Source: Prevotella sp. (GTDB lineage: Bacteria; Bacteroidota; Bacteroidia; Bacteroidales; Bacteroidaceae). From it: a DNA stretch of 64,000 nucleotides. This document shows, piece by piece, positions 1 to 8,476 of the stretch. The stretch lies in NCBI GenBank assembly GCA_021636625.1, contig JAJWLX010000012.1:1-64000 (forward strand), in the 5' to 3' direction. The notes under the pieces were generated by a model, which was given only the letters and a program-made list of their open reading frames with translations, was not told the origin of the DNA and made no database searches. The position numbers and the translations under genes are program-made. Numbering within the stretch: the first letter of the stretch is position 1; each line of letters begins with the position of its first letter.

Positions 1-54
1 TATCGGAGATTACCAACTTTTTTAGGCACTATTTCTTATCCCGAACTGAGGTAT

Positions 55-777
55 TTACTTGTTACATTTTACACTATTGGCTTTTTGTTTCCAACGTTCC
101 TGGCATGCCGTGACAATTTCTGTCATGCTTCTGGTTTTCCTAGGATTGCCCCTAAGTTCATACCAGGAATCCATGAGCGTGGTGAAGGAAATGAGTCTGT
201 TCATCTTTCTCATCTTATAGTTCAGAGCACGGAGACTTCTTCTGACATTACTCATGCACTCGATTCTTTCCTTGACGGTCATCTTCGCATTCTTATCCTT
301 GTCTTTATTCAAAGGAACAAGAAGTTTGATGTCTGCTGCCACTTGCATACCAGTCTCGACCACCTCCGTATAAATGTTGTTCTTCTTTTCTGACACTGCT
401 ACAGCTATGAGATTAGCAGGACAATCGGATGATGTGGCTTTCAGCTGCTTGATGTTCTTGAACGCCTGATCCACCTCATAATAGATGCCATAAGTCTCGG
501 CTGCAATACTTAGAATGTCACCAAAGCTATCCAGATAAGAATTGAACTGCTTTTGAAAATCAGTAATTTCCTCCACCTCTTCTCTTAGGAATTTATGTCC
601 CGACAGGTTAAGGGTCATGGCAGCATCCTGGGCTATAAGCGTTTGCTTTGCCTGTTTTGCATAAGTATAGAACATACCGGCTCTTATTACGTCTCCACCA
701 ACCCATGCCTTTGCCTGAGTATGAAGAAGCAGGAGTGTTCCACAAATCAAAATATATCTATTCATTAGCTCATGCAT
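55..777 (-). CDS. Exported helical protein of the conjugation cluster, VirB5-like (tentative)
   Basis: This 240-aa protein has a signal peptide (Met1 or, better, Met5, followed by a Leu-rich core and an Ala-Lys-Ala-Trp region). The mature part is mostly charged, helical sequence without further membrane segments. Near the C terminus (about residues 218-229) it carries a Thr-Ala-Cys-Gln-Glu-Arg-Trp segment resembling the end of four other exported proteins in this cluster (779, 29059, 29806 and 30651). It ends one base before the upstream gene's stop in the same operon. I infer a periplasmic or pilus-associated role in the type IV secretion channel, as for TraI/VirB5-like proteins. No named family is certain. 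Confidence 0.55.
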   Translation of the reverse strand: MHELMNRYILICGTLLLLHTQAKAWVGGDVIRAGMFYTYAKQAKQTLIAQDAAMTLNLSGHKFLREEVEEITDFQKQFNSYLDSFGDILSIAAETYGIYYEVDQAFKNIKQLKATSSDCPANLIAVAVSEKKNNIYTEVVETGMQVAADIKLLVPLNKDKDKNAKMTVKERIECMSNVRRSLRALNYKMRKMNRLISFTTLMDSWYELRGNPRKTRSMTEIVTACQERWKQKANSVKCNK

Positions 778-778
778 T

Positions 779-1522
779 TTATTGGAACCATGGTTTGTGT
801 TCTTGCCTCATACGATAGAATCTTGCCACTTGTTTCATGGCCTTGCCATGTCGCCTGATGGCATCTGAGGCTATCATACCATTTGTTTTTTCGATTTTTC
901 CAGCTATGGCTCTGTTCCATACGTCCTCAAAATTGTAGATACAGACACTAAGAGCAAGGCTGCGAAGTTTTTTGTTCAACACTTCTAGTTCCTCGCTCAG
1001 TTGCCATAGGAGCATCGTACGCTCAGCACCATTGAGCATGCTCTCTTTACCGCCTGCCTTGATGACTTTGTTCAAGATGCGGTAGGCTTTAGTAAACTCT
1101 GCCGCAGTTTCCATGTAGAGATTATTCATGCTCATGGAGGCGAATACACCTTCTGGATTGATTTTTCTGGCTTGGTCAATCTCCCACAAATAGGTGAGTG
1201 TCTGCATGCCATCTTGATACAGAGTGGCTGCTGCAGCTATTTTCTCTGCGTAGCCCTTGGCTGTTGTGAGATAGGCATTATACTGCTTTTCCCATTTTTT
1301 CATGGTGGCAGCATCCTTTACCATCGATCCCTGTACGCCTGCAAGATCATTCATATTGTCAGTTTGACTTTTTATTTTGGCACTTAGATTAGCTTCTCCA
1401 TTTTGTATGGCAGCATATTGCAGGGGATTGGAGGTTGCTACCCCTTGGCTATGACCGTTGATCCAGACGGAAAAAATGAATATGCCTGTCAGAAGCAGCT
1501 TTTTCTTAATTTGTAATTTCAT
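779..1522 (-). CDS. Exported helical protein of the conjugation cluster, VirB5-like (tentative)
   Basis: About 247 aa. The start at 1522 is chosen because it gives Met-Lys-Leu-Gln followed by a Lys-rich n-region and a clear signal peptide (TGIFIFSVWINGHSQG). The longer open frame reaching 1693 only overlaps the upstream gene. The mature protein begins with Asn/Ala-rich helices and a predicted coiled region (residues about 40-120). It closes with an Ile-Ala-Ser-Asp-Ala-Ile-Arg-Arg segment close to that of the protein at 29059 (Ile-Ala-Ser-Asp-Ala-Tyr-Arg-Arg-Trp). The start overlaps the end of the upstream PH-domain gene by 17 bp, so translation is probably coupled. Function is inferred from this similarity and from context only. 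Confidence 0.6.
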   Translation of the reverse strand: MKLQIKKKLLLTGIFIFSVWINGHSQGVATSNPLQYAAIQNGEANLSAKIKSQTDNMNDLAGVQGSMVKDAATMKKWEKQYNAYLTTAKGYAEKIAAAATLYQDGMQTLTYLWEIDQARKINPEGVFASMSMNNLYMETAAEFTKAYRILNKVIKAGGKESMLNGAERTMLLWQLSEELEVLNKKLRSLALSVCIYNFEDVWNRAIAGKIEKTNGMIASDAIRRHGKAMKQVARFYRMRQEHKPWFQ

Positions 1523-1997
1523 AAATTCCCTTTTTCCTTTTATTAAACTCAACTCTGCGCCGGATTTCTCCGACAATATCCTTCCTTGCCTTGATTCCCA
1601 CCAGTTTGAGACAGCCATTGGTTCGGTCTCTGCTAAGGATGATGACCGTTTTGATACCGACCAATAGCTGTAGTAGGTTTTGACGTTGCTCATAATCCAC
1701 TACACGATAGAGTTCAATATAGTGAGTTGTTCTTGCCGCCAAACCCTTCCTTATAATTATCTGCTCTGAAGTTATTGTGTAACTTGTCACCAGTTGGGAT
1801 AGGGTAGCCAGCACAGACATGAATATCCCAAAGATGGCAAAGGAATAGAAAATCCAATGCTCAAGTTTAGTGATATGATGACCCATCCATATGCATCCAA
1901 ATATGAATGGTATGAAGAGCAGGTTAGTGAGCAGAATGTATCGACAGCATGGACGTAGTTTCACCTTGGGATAGGCATTTGTTTCGAAGTTATACAT
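1506..1997 (-). CDS. Membrane protein with bacterial PH domain (DUF304/YdbS-like)
   Basis: 163 aa. Two hydrophobic segments (about residues 20-40 and 48-72) are followed by a soluble part. That part carries features typical of bPH2/DUF304 proteins: Tyr-Thr-Ile-Thr-Ser-Glu-Gln-Ile-Ile-Ile-Arg-Lys-Gly, then a Tyr-Arg-Val-Val-Asp-Tyr-Glu-Gln-Arg-Gln stretch and a late Ile-Leu-Ser-Arg-Asp segment. Such proteins are inner-membrane proteins of poorly defined function. It lies between the 818-aa repeat protein and two exported conjugation-type proteins on the same strand and overlaps the next gene by 17 bp. It may support envelope assembly of the transfer machine, which is inference. Confidence 0.7.
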   Translation of the reverse strand: MYNFETNAYPKVKLRPCCRYILLTNLLFIPFIFGCIWMGHHITKLEHWIFYSFAIFGIFMSVLATLSQLVTSYTITSEQIIIRKGLAARTTHYIELYRVVDYEQRQNLLQLLVGIKTVIILSRDRTNGCLKLVGIKARKDIVGEIRRRVEFNKRKKGIYEITN

Positions 1998-2045
1998 ATG
2001 ATATTGATGAATAGTACTACTTTTACTTGATTTTGGGGAGATGGG

Positions 2046-4502
2046 CTATATGCCCATTCCCCTACCTTCTCCACGTGACATGGCCGCTTCATGATTGAAA
2101 TTTTCAAATTTGGCAGCTGCCACTTCCGCTGGGGATACTACCCCGGGCTTGAAATAGACACCTTTATGCTCGTAAATGTCAGGACGTGGCATGGCTGGTC
2201 TTGATAGACTGGCTGCTACGTCCAAGCCTGTTGTCACTGCCGCCAATATTGCTGCTCCCAAGTTGAACCCATGTCCTTCCTTTGTACACATCTTCACTTC
2301 AGGGAAGATTTTGTCAAAGAGCTTCATGCGTTGCATATCATTTACCGCCAGGAACTTATTATATTCCTTTTGGGTAATCTCGTGAGAGAATACATTGCCA
2401 TCGATGACAGCGGACATCTTGTATTTACCCTCAATTACCTTTCCGTCAGCATCTTTGAGACGTTCCACGGCAATGTCACTGACTTCCGTGGCTCTTCCAT
2501 GTTCGCCACTTCTTCTCCACTCCTTGCTTGATTTGAGATTTTCAAGCCCCTCACCATTTACCTTGGCATCACCCAGGAGAGTTAGCTTGGTTTCTCTCTG
2601 AAGGTCAGAAAGAGAGATGTCTCCCAGTGACTTGCTCTCTGAAAGGATGAGTTTTTTGATGTCCTCCTGTGACAATGAATCCACAGAAAGGCCTCTTTGT
2701 TTGAGAAGGTTGGCTATTCGCTCATTGCTATAACCGGAGTTCAAGTTCTGCTCTGCATGAGATTGTGGAAGCTTGAGTTCCTTAACAACAGTCAGTTTAT
2801 TACCCTTATCATCCGTTATAGGTATAAGTTGGGTAAGCATCTTGGCTCTCCCGTCGTCAGTAGCATTTCTGAAGTCCTGATACTGTTTCTCGGAAATCTT
2901 GAAAGCCCACATGCCCACATCGCTGGAATCGCGCAGGTTCAAGAGATAGTTGCCTGAGATTTGATCCTTCCATACCATGGCTGAGGTAATGAGTGCCTTG
3001 GTGTTGTCACTTGTCAAACTATAGTTACCATGCATGCTCACTACACCTTTAGCCGTTTCCAGATTCCCCGATAGAATATGGTCTTCGTTCTTGCCATTGC
3101 TGGCGTCTTTTATCTTCACCTCATCAAACACCTTGTCAAAGAGTTCCAGGCGATGCTCATCATCGTAGTTGATGAACTTGATATAGTCTTCCTTGGAAAT
3201 CTCATGACTCATCACCTCATTATTGATGACAGCTGTCATTCTGAATGAAGTCTTTTCCCCATCGTGAGTGGGGTAGGTTTGGATTTCTCCTACGCTTACT
3301 CTTCTGCCATCCTTGACAGGAAGATAGAAGCCCTTATTCTCAGAGAGCATTCTGCCATCGACGACACCTATGGAGTTCCATCTGTCAATATAACCTGTAT
3401 GATAATCTGTTCGCTGATGTCCCAATGTAATGATATCGATATGCTTTTGATGAGCATTCATTGCATCTTGAGCGATAAAGATCTCTTTCTCTGCCTCAGG
3501 CTTGAGCTTGATATCAACATAGTCCTTGGAGTTGAGCATCTGCCGAGTGATTTTGCCTGCAAAGTCATTTTCAATCACCTTATTGATTATAGAGAGGCGC
3601 TCGTCTATGGGCACCACATTTTTACCCTTGTTACCTTGCTTGCCTGTATCCTTGAAATTCTTCTCCATGAGTTTGGAGAGTTCCTCATTGGAAAGGTCGT
3701 ATTGTAGATTCTTGTTGACGGAAGAAGACTTGATGGTCAATGTCTTGTTCTTATCATCAATGACAACTCCATGGGAAGCGAGTATATGTTGGAAAAGTTC
3801 TGGTGTAGCATAAAGAGTGGATCCCATGGCCTTGTCCAAAGGTTCTGCCAGTCCTTTTGGACGAGCCAGCATTCTTGGCTTAGAATGAATCTCCAGGTTA
3901 TGAAGAGGGTCGGCAACCTGTGTGCCTTTATCATAAAAGCCGTATACTCCACTTTTAAGCTCTCCTGGTTTCAACCTTCCATCAGGACGGTCAACTACAA
4001 CCGGTGCAGAAGCGAAAAAAGGTCTTCCTTCGATTCGTCGTACATGGTAGCCTCTTTGCGGAAGCAATGAAAGTCTATCCATGAAGGAATTGAATTTTCC
4101 GTATTTTGCTCCCATGAAAGGATGGAACTTGGGTTCTCTGTAACCATATTCTCCATCCATGATGGTGTGTCCCCATTGCCCCATATTCACAGGAGAATTG
4201 GCATTCTTGACCGTTACCCATGCATTGGGCATATAATAATCGTTCTTCACGATGGATGTGAATGTCTCGTATGCCTTTCGGTTAAATGAATTGGTTCCTC
4301 CTGATCTGAGATTCTCAACCTGACTTTGCGCCAAGGTGTAGTATCTTGGGGTGGAGGAGTTGTGTGCAAGGGTTATAAGCTGCATCTCACCTGATGGAGT
4401 TTGAGAGAGATGTGCTTGCATGCCATTGGCATTCAGGGTAGCCTGTAGCTGGGGAGCGATATCATAGCTCCCAAAATTGGAATTTCTTCTGAGTAGAGTC
4501 AT
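2046..4502 (-). CDS. Large conjugative-element protein with repeated 'A-[VI]-x-x-x-x-x-S-H-E-I' modules
   Basis: 818 aa, no signal peptide and no long membrane segment. The N-terminal half is unrecognised. The second half contains three copies of an approximately 45-residue module at about 419-463, 506-562 and 692-737. The two clearest read Ala-Val-Ile-[Asn/Asp]-x-x-Val-[Met/Phe]-Ser-His-Glu-Ile, then Lys-Phe, then [Asp-Asp/Asn-Asp]-x-x-Arg-[Leu/Met]-x-Leu-Phe-Asp-Lys-[Val/Ile]-Phe. A related copy ends the giant ArdC protein (residues about 1536-1578). The pattern recalls DUF3945-type segments of Bacteroidetes mobile elements, but I cannot confirm the family. It starts 3 bp after the OmpA-family gene's stop, so the two are surely co-transcribed. 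Confidence 0.6.
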   Translation of the reverse strand: MTLLRRNSNFGSYDIAPQLQATLNANGMQAHLSQTPSGEMQLITLAHNSSTPRYYTLAQSQVENLRSGGTNSFNRKAYETFTSIVKNDYYMPNAWVTVKNANSPVNMGQWGHTIMDGEYGYREPKFHPFMGAKYGKFNSFMDRLSLLPQRGYHVRRIEGRPFFASAPVVVDRPDGRLKPGELKSGVYGFYDKGTQVADPLHNLEIHSKPRMLARPKGLAEPLDKAMGSTLYATPELFQHILASHGVVIDDKNKTLTIKSSSVNKNLQYDLSNEELSKLMEKNFKDTGKQGNKGKNVVPIDERLSIINKVIENDFAGKITRQMLNSKDYVDIKLKPEAEKEIFIAQDAMNAHQKHIDIITLGHQRTDYHTGYIDRWNSIGVVDGRMLSENKGFYLPVKDGRRVSVGEIQTYPTHDGEKTSFRMTAVINNEVMSHEISKEDYIKFINYDDEHRLELFDKVFDEVKIKDASNGKNEDHILSGNLETAKGVVSMHGNYSLTSDNTKALITSAMVWKDQISGNYLLNLRDSSDVGMWAFKISEKQYQDFRNATDDGRAKMLTQLIPITDDKGNKLTVVKELKLPQSHAEQNLNSGYSNERIANLLKQRGLSVDSLSQEDIKKLILSESKSLGDISLSDLQRETKLTLLGDAKVNGEGLENLKSSKEWRRSGEHGRATEVSDIAVERLKDADGKVIEGKYKMSAVIDGNVFSHEITQKEYNKFLAVNDMQRMKLFDKIFPEVKMCTKEGHGFNLGAAILAAVTTGLDVAASLSRPAMPRPDIYEHKGVYFKPGVVSPAEVAAAKFENFNHEAAMSRGEGRGMGI

Positions 4503-4505
4503 ATC

Positions 4506-5708
4506 CTATTTATTTTCCAGTGATGAATTGTCTTTGGATAAAATGACACATGTATGGCGATTGGCCGTGTATGGCTTATATATATCAATTCCTCCATGGC
4601 TCACACCTTGTAGCTTTTCCTTTTGTACACCAGCATCAATCAGCAGCTTGGCTATATACTTAGCTCTTTTGATACTCAACTTTCTGTTATACTCTTTACT
4701 GCCTGTGCGACTATCTGCTGCACCAATGACTTTTACTTTGAGATTATATTCCTTCACTGCAGCTGCTATCTCAGATAGTTCTATTTTCTGTTGGTTATCA
4801 ACGAAATCAATGCTGTTGATTTTGAAAAAGAACAAGATAGGAACGTCGATATTCTTATCAAGTATGACATCACCCGAACCCATTACGCTCCTTATTCTTT
4901 CTCTCAGTTCATTGAGGCCTCGATAGTTGTTCTTAGGATAGGAAGATACTTCTCTTGGCACATTGCAATGATAGTAAGGGACCGTTTTTAATGATTTTTT
5001 CTTCCATCCTTGCTTTCCTATATCCATTGTAAGTCCCAAGTTGGCATGAAACAGGTTATCTCTGAGCGAACTTCCTGTACCCAGGCCATCGAATTTCTGA
5101 GCAGTGGCAATAGCACCAACTTCTGCGGACAAACTTAATCTGTCAGCTATTCTATAGCTGCATAGCATACCATAGTTGAGGGCAAACTCTGTCTTGTGAA
5201 GGTGTGAATTGTGGATGACACCAGCTCCCATGTAAGGAACAAAGTTCCATTTTGGCATTTTCTCATAATCCTTATGATAAAAGGATGATATATTGACCAT
5301 CAGATCCAAGTGATAGTTTTCATATCTTTCCTTGTTGAGATTAGCTGTCTTGAACTTGAATCCATCAAAGGCAATACGGGTACCAAAGTATGGAGTATGC
5401 CATTTGCCAACAGTGATTTCCAAGTTGGGAGTTACTCTGTCAAAGAGATCACCGCATCCCGATGGAGAACCGGCAAAAGCGGCAGCTCCAGTTCGTGCAG
5501 AGACAAACCAGTTGTCCAAAATGCCAGATGGCTTGAATTTTAGACATGATGCATCATGATTGGTAGTAAACGTGGTCGCTGCATCCTGTATTGGTGTAGT
5601 CACTTGTGATACCACAAAGTTCTTCTCGGCCTCCGAGAAGACTACTTGGGCTTGTGCAGAAATCACTGCCAGGCAAAGTCCGAGGAATAATAGTTTCAAT
5701 CTTTTCAT
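4506..5708 (-). CDS. OmpA-family outer-membrane protein
   Basis: 400 aa. It starts with a signal peptide (LKLLFLGLCLAVISAQAQ). Residues about 80-240 alternate aromatic and polar residues in short strands with Gly turns, as in a small outer-membrane beta-barrel. Residues about 285-395 form an OmpA/MotB-like peptidoglycan-binding domain, shown by Phe-Lys-Ile-Asn-Ser, then Val-Ile-Gly-Ala-Ala-Asp-Ser-Arg-Thr-Gly and Asn-Arg-Lys-Leu-Ser-Ile-Lys-Arg-Ala. It probably ties the outer membrane to the cell wall in the conjugation operon, with cell-wall hydrolases encoded nearby. It lies upstream of the 818-aa protein gene and downstream of the hydrolase gene at 5765 on the same strand. Confidence 0.8.
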   Translation of the reverse strand: MKRLKLLFLGLCLAVISAQAQVVFSEAEKNFVVSQVTTPIQDAATTFTTNHDASCLKFKPSGILDNWFVSARTGAAAFAGSPSGCGDLFDRVTPNLEITVGKWHTPYFGTRIAFDGFKFKTANLNKERYENYHLDLMVNISSFYHKDYEKMPKWNFVPYMGAGVIHNSHLHKTEFALNYGMLCSYRIADRLSLSAEVGAIATAQKFDGLGTGSSLRDNLFHANLGLTMDIGKQGWKKKSLKTVPYYHCNVPREVSSYPKNNYRGLNELRERIRSVMGSGDVILDKNIDVPILFFFKINSIDFVDNQQKIELSEIAAAVKEYNLKVKVIGAADSRTGSKEYNRKLSIKRAKYIAKLLIDAGVQKEKLQGVSHGGIDIYKPYTANRHTCVILSKDNSSLENK

Positions 5709-5764
5709 GCTCTTATTTTAATCTTTTATGTTATATATATATTATAATGTGTAGTTGAGCAGAG

Positions 5765-6766
5765 TCACAACTGTTCTGCAAGATGATCGAAGAGGAAAAG
5801 CTTGTATCGGCTGATAATCCTCTCACAGCATCTGACATAATGAATATTTGTGGCATATCCGGCAGCCTTAATCCCTTTGAGCCAATTATGATGGTCAGTG
5901 GAATCATATTTATGGCATTTCTGATAGCGTTCACCCATTAAAAGCCTGGAATGATATTCCATGCTTTCTTCTGCAGAAGAGAAGTTGCAGAATTTCTCAC
6001 TTGGCTTATCATCATTATGCAGACTATAGGGGAGTCCTTTTTCCAACCAGCTCTTGCTAGCCTTGATGCCAAAGAAGTTATTTCCTTCCTTGGCTAGCTT
6101 GCTTGTTCCCCAACCACTTTCAAAGGCCATCTGGGCTAAGATAACCGAAGATGGAATACCATATTTACGTTGCTGGCTCATGGCTTGTGGGGCATATCGC
6201 TTCAAGAAATCCGCCGGACTTAATTTATCTTTTTTGTCCAGACCTAAAACTTCTACTGCTCTTTGTTGGGTGTCCCTTACAAAAGTCAGAAGCAGGTAGG
6301 GATTCTCAATTTTCCCCAGGAGGCGGCATGTAAGATGCAAATGAGGGCCGGTAGCCCTCCCGGATGCACCTGTTTTTCCCAAAGCATCACCAGCATATAC
6401 CGTTTCCTGATTCTTTACCCAGATTTCTGAGAGATGACAATAACTCAATGTATAGTTGCCTACCTGCAAGGTGATGTAATGTCCTGCGATAGGATCATAA
6501 CCCACAGTTTTGATAAAACCATCAAACATGGCATATACCTCTTCATATTTAGCAACTAGGTCAATGCCTTGATGATTCCTTTTTTCCCCAGTGAATGGGT
6601 CAGACCTTATTCCGTATGTTGAGCAGATTTGAATGCTCTTTAAGGGATAGCAGACACTTTGGTACTTGTCTATCCAATAGTTCGCGGCTTCAGCAGATCC
6701 TTGTGCCAGAACATTTATGGGCAGCCAGAGCAAGCTTGTAATCATCCATTTCAATCTTTTCATCAT
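5765..6766 (-). CDS. Exported cell-wall hydrolase: M23 endopeptidase plus glucosaminidase
   Basis: 333 aa from ATG 6766, a start supported by the promoter core at 6795-6802 and by the signal peptide that follows. Order of domains: signal peptide (1-22); LytM/M23 metallopeptidase (about 45-160) with His65, Asp69, His111 and the His-Leu-His motif at 142-144 all present; glucosaminidase/LYZ2-type domain (about 190-325) with the catalytic-type Phe-Glu-Ser near residue 216. It likely cuts both peptide and glycan bonds of peptidoglycan so that the transfer apparatus can pass through. The gene at 11963 has the same two domains in the opposite order. Both zinc-binding and catalytic residues appear intact. 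Confidence 0.88.
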   Translation of the reverse strand: MMKRLKWMITSLLWLPINVLAQGSAEAANYWIDKYQSVCYPLKSIQICSTYGIRSDPFTGEKRNHQGIDLVAKYEEVYAMFDGFIKTVGYDPIAGHYITLQVGNYTLSYCHLSEIWVKNQETVYAGDALGKTGASGRATGPHLHLTCRLLGKIENPYLLLTFVRDTQQRAVEVLGLDKKDKLSPADFLKRYAPQAMSQQRKYGIPSSVILAQMAFESGWGTSKLAKEGNNFFGIKASKSWLEKGLPYSLHNDDKPSEKFCNFSSAEESMEYHSRLLMGERYQKCHKYDSTDHHNWLKGIKAAGYATNIHYVRCCERIISRYKLFLFDHLAEQL

Positions 6767-6794
6767 TTCTACCTTATTTATATAATACAGGGTG

Positions 6795-6802
6795 CAAAGG
6801 TA
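6795..6802 (-). promoter_or_regulatory. Bacteroidetes -7 box (TACCTTTG, minus strand)
   Basis: CAAAGGTA on the plus strand is TACCTTTG on the minus strand, a match to TAnnTTTG. It lies 29 bp upstream of the hydrolase ATG at 6766 and fixes that start over the longer open frame. No TTTG -33 box is evident. Confidence 0.55.
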
Positions 6803-6893
6803 AATGGAAAGATTGAATTTATAGGTAGAAAATGAATTGAAGTTATTTTTTAACACAAAAGTAGTTCTATTGTTAATATATTGTCATAGATAT

Positions 6894-6953
6894 GTTAAAA
6901 ATAAAGTTTAATTATGCAGAGGAGGAAAAATTCATTTTTTAGCATTACCTTTG
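6894..6953 (+). promoter_or_regulatory. Promoter/operator region shared with 45661-45720
   Basis: A 60-bp segment ends in the -7 box TACCTTTG (6946-6953). It aligns without gaps to 45661-45720. The conserved parts are GTTAAAA at the start, TTTAATT[A/G]TGCAGAGGAGG about 20 bp before the -7 box, and ATTACCTTTG. The usual TTTG -33 box is replaced by the GCAGAGGAGG element, which suggests binding of a common regulator. It drives the plus-strand operon at 6974. Confidence 0.7.
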
Positions 6954-6973
6954 CCGAAAAATTTAGATAAGGT

Positions 6974-7708
6974 ATGACTAAGGTAGAAAGATTTCAGGAT
7001 ACTGAGATTCCTTATGAGCTTCTAGCTTCATTTGGACTCTCGCAAGAAATGGTAGATGACCTTCCACAGAAGGTATTGGAGCAGTTGCTCTCTGGGCAAC
7101 GAACTCCACTTCTGCCTATTTGCAATGTAGATGAGAATGGAAATTGTAATAACTCTCTCGCAAGACTTTCTCTAGTGAGGACAGAAAATGGCATTGATGT
7201 CATCTTCATGTCCTGCTGGAAAAGCAAATTGCTGGAAGAGTTTGAATTACAGCAGCAACAGGCTCTCAAAAACGGAAGAGCCCTATATTCAGCTGAAAAA
7301 AATGCGTATTATCAGTTGGATTATGCTACCCAGCAGATTGTTTCCATGCCGGCCTATGTAATACAGCATAATATACGTGTACTAGGCAGGCAATTGGATA
7401 TAGAAGTCTCAGATTTTGAGCAACTTAAAGAAGGGGATGTTCTTTGTCTTATACAGGGAGACAAACCAATTTCGTTGGGAATTGACCTGATGCAGGATAT
7501 AGGTATTCGTGTAGTGAACGGAGATAAAGAACAGTGGCAGAGAGAATTCACTGGAGACGAATTTCCTCTTTACAGTTTTGGCATCAGCGGTTGTTGGGTG
7601 AATGATGGGCATTTTTCCTATGTGAAGGAAGAAGACTATACTCAGGACATGTTAGATGCATTGGCTGAGAGAGTGAACCAGGTAAAGAGAGCTGCATTCC
7701 ATCGCTAG
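6974..7708 (+). CDS. DUF4099-like conjugative-element protein
   Basis: 244 aa, soluble. The N terminus (Glu-Ile-Pro-Tyr-Glu-Leu-Leu, Phe-Gly-Leu, Asp-Leu-Pro, Leu-Leu-Ser-Gly, Thr-Pro-Leu-Leu-Pro-Ile over residues 11-48) matches what I know of the DUF4099 domain of Bacteroidetes mobile elements. A second part (about 95-150) has an alternating basic/aromatic pattern similar to DUF3945. It is preceded by the shared promoter and is the first gene of a two-gene plus-strand operon lying between minus-strand blocks. DNA or partner binding is plausible but unproven. Confidence 0.65.
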   Translation: MTKVERFQDTEIPYELLASFGLSQEMVDDLPQKVLEQLLSGQRTPLLPICNVDENGNCNNSLARLSLVRTENGIDVIFMSCWKSKLLEEFELQQQQALKNGRALYSAEKNAYYQLDYATQQIVSMPAYVIQHNIRVLGRQLDIEVSDFEQLKEGDVLCLIQGDKPISLGIDLMQDIGIRVVNGDKEQWQREFTGDEFPLYSFGISGCWVNDGHFSYVKEEDYTQDMLDALAERVNQVKRAAFHR

Positions 7709-7733
7709 TATTCATTTTTAAAGGATAACAGGT

Positions 7734-8255
7734 ATGATACTAAGTGGATTTCAAGAGGAGCATCAGCTTCTCGATTGGTATGAGCAGGATACAATCTCTG
7801 CTCTACAATATATTGAACATCATTCAATAGGTATGATTAACCGCTTCAAGAAGTGGTGTCAGGAGAGTGGAAGCAGTGAAGATGAAGAATCTGCCAAGGA
7901 TTTTTTAGATGAATATAATGGACTATTCTTGGACACTGTAGTCAGTAAGAATGAGAATTCAACTGCAGCAGATACTTCTATGTTTCATCAATGGTGTGAG
8001 AACAGCGAGTTTTTGGATGAGCTATATTCATCTAAGCCCGCCCTTCATGTGACTCTCTGGCGTTATCAGAATCCATGTTCCACAGATAAGCTGAAATGTG
8101 CCCATGACTTGGATGTTTCCACAGGGGACATTGAGAAATGGTGGTCTGTGGTGGATTTCTTGAATTTTGAACATGGAGGAAATTTTCAGCCAGTAAGGTT
8201 GGACGAAGAATCCATATCAATGACGATTTTGCATGTTTGCCAACTACATATTTAG
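7734..8255 (+). CDS. Hypothetical acidic protein, second gene of the DUF4099 operon
   Basis: 173 aa, acidic, Trp-rich, without signal peptide or membrane segment. I do not recognise a family. It starts 25 bp after the DUF4099-like gene and is followed by a strong intrinsic terminator (8345-8378), so the two genes form one unit under the shared promoter. The regular spacing of Trp and acidic residues (Asp-Trp-Tyr-Glu-Gln, Lys-Trp-Trp-Ser-Val-Val-Asp-Phe-Leu) suggests a compact helical protein. Function unknown. Confidence 0.65.
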   Translation: MILSGFQEEHQLLDWYEQDTISALQYIEHHSIGMINRFKKWCQESGSSEDEESAKDFLDEYNGLFLDTVVSKNENSTAADTSMFHQWCENSEFLDELYSSKPALHVTLWRYQNPCSTDKLKCAHDLDVSTGDIEKWWSVVDFLNFEHGGNFQPVRLDEESISMTILHVCQLHI

Positions 8256-8344
8256 ATAAGTTTTTAAATTATTATTCAATTGTTAGTACTATTGTGTCAT
8301 TCGTGAGAACTGCATAAGTAACAGATGTTTTTTTAAAAAGTTTG

Positions 8345-8378
8345 AACCGACTCACAATATATTCGGTTGATTTTTTTT
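8345..8378 (+). terminator. Intrinsic terminator of the DUF4099 operon
   Basis: AACCGA (8345-8350) pairs with TCGGTT (8363-8368), followed at once by GA and eight T residues. This is the best terminator of the plus-strand operon 6974-8255. Confidence 0.75.
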
Positions 8379-8387
8379 GTGATTCTC

Positions 8388-8473
8388 AAATCGCATCGTT
8401 TGTGATGAGTAGTGCGATTTTAATTGTTCCGTAAAAGACAACAGCGGTTTTTCCTTAATGGAAAACCGCTGTT
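8388..8473. terminator. Two further hairpins between convergent operons
   Basis: AAATCGCA (8388-8395) pairs with TGCGATTT (8413-8420). AACAGCGGTTTTxCC (from 8440) pairs with GGxAAACCGCTGTT (to 8473). The second directly abuts the stop codon of the minus-strand gene at 8477 and can end transcription in both directions. Confidence 0.6.
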
Positions 8474-8476
8474 ATT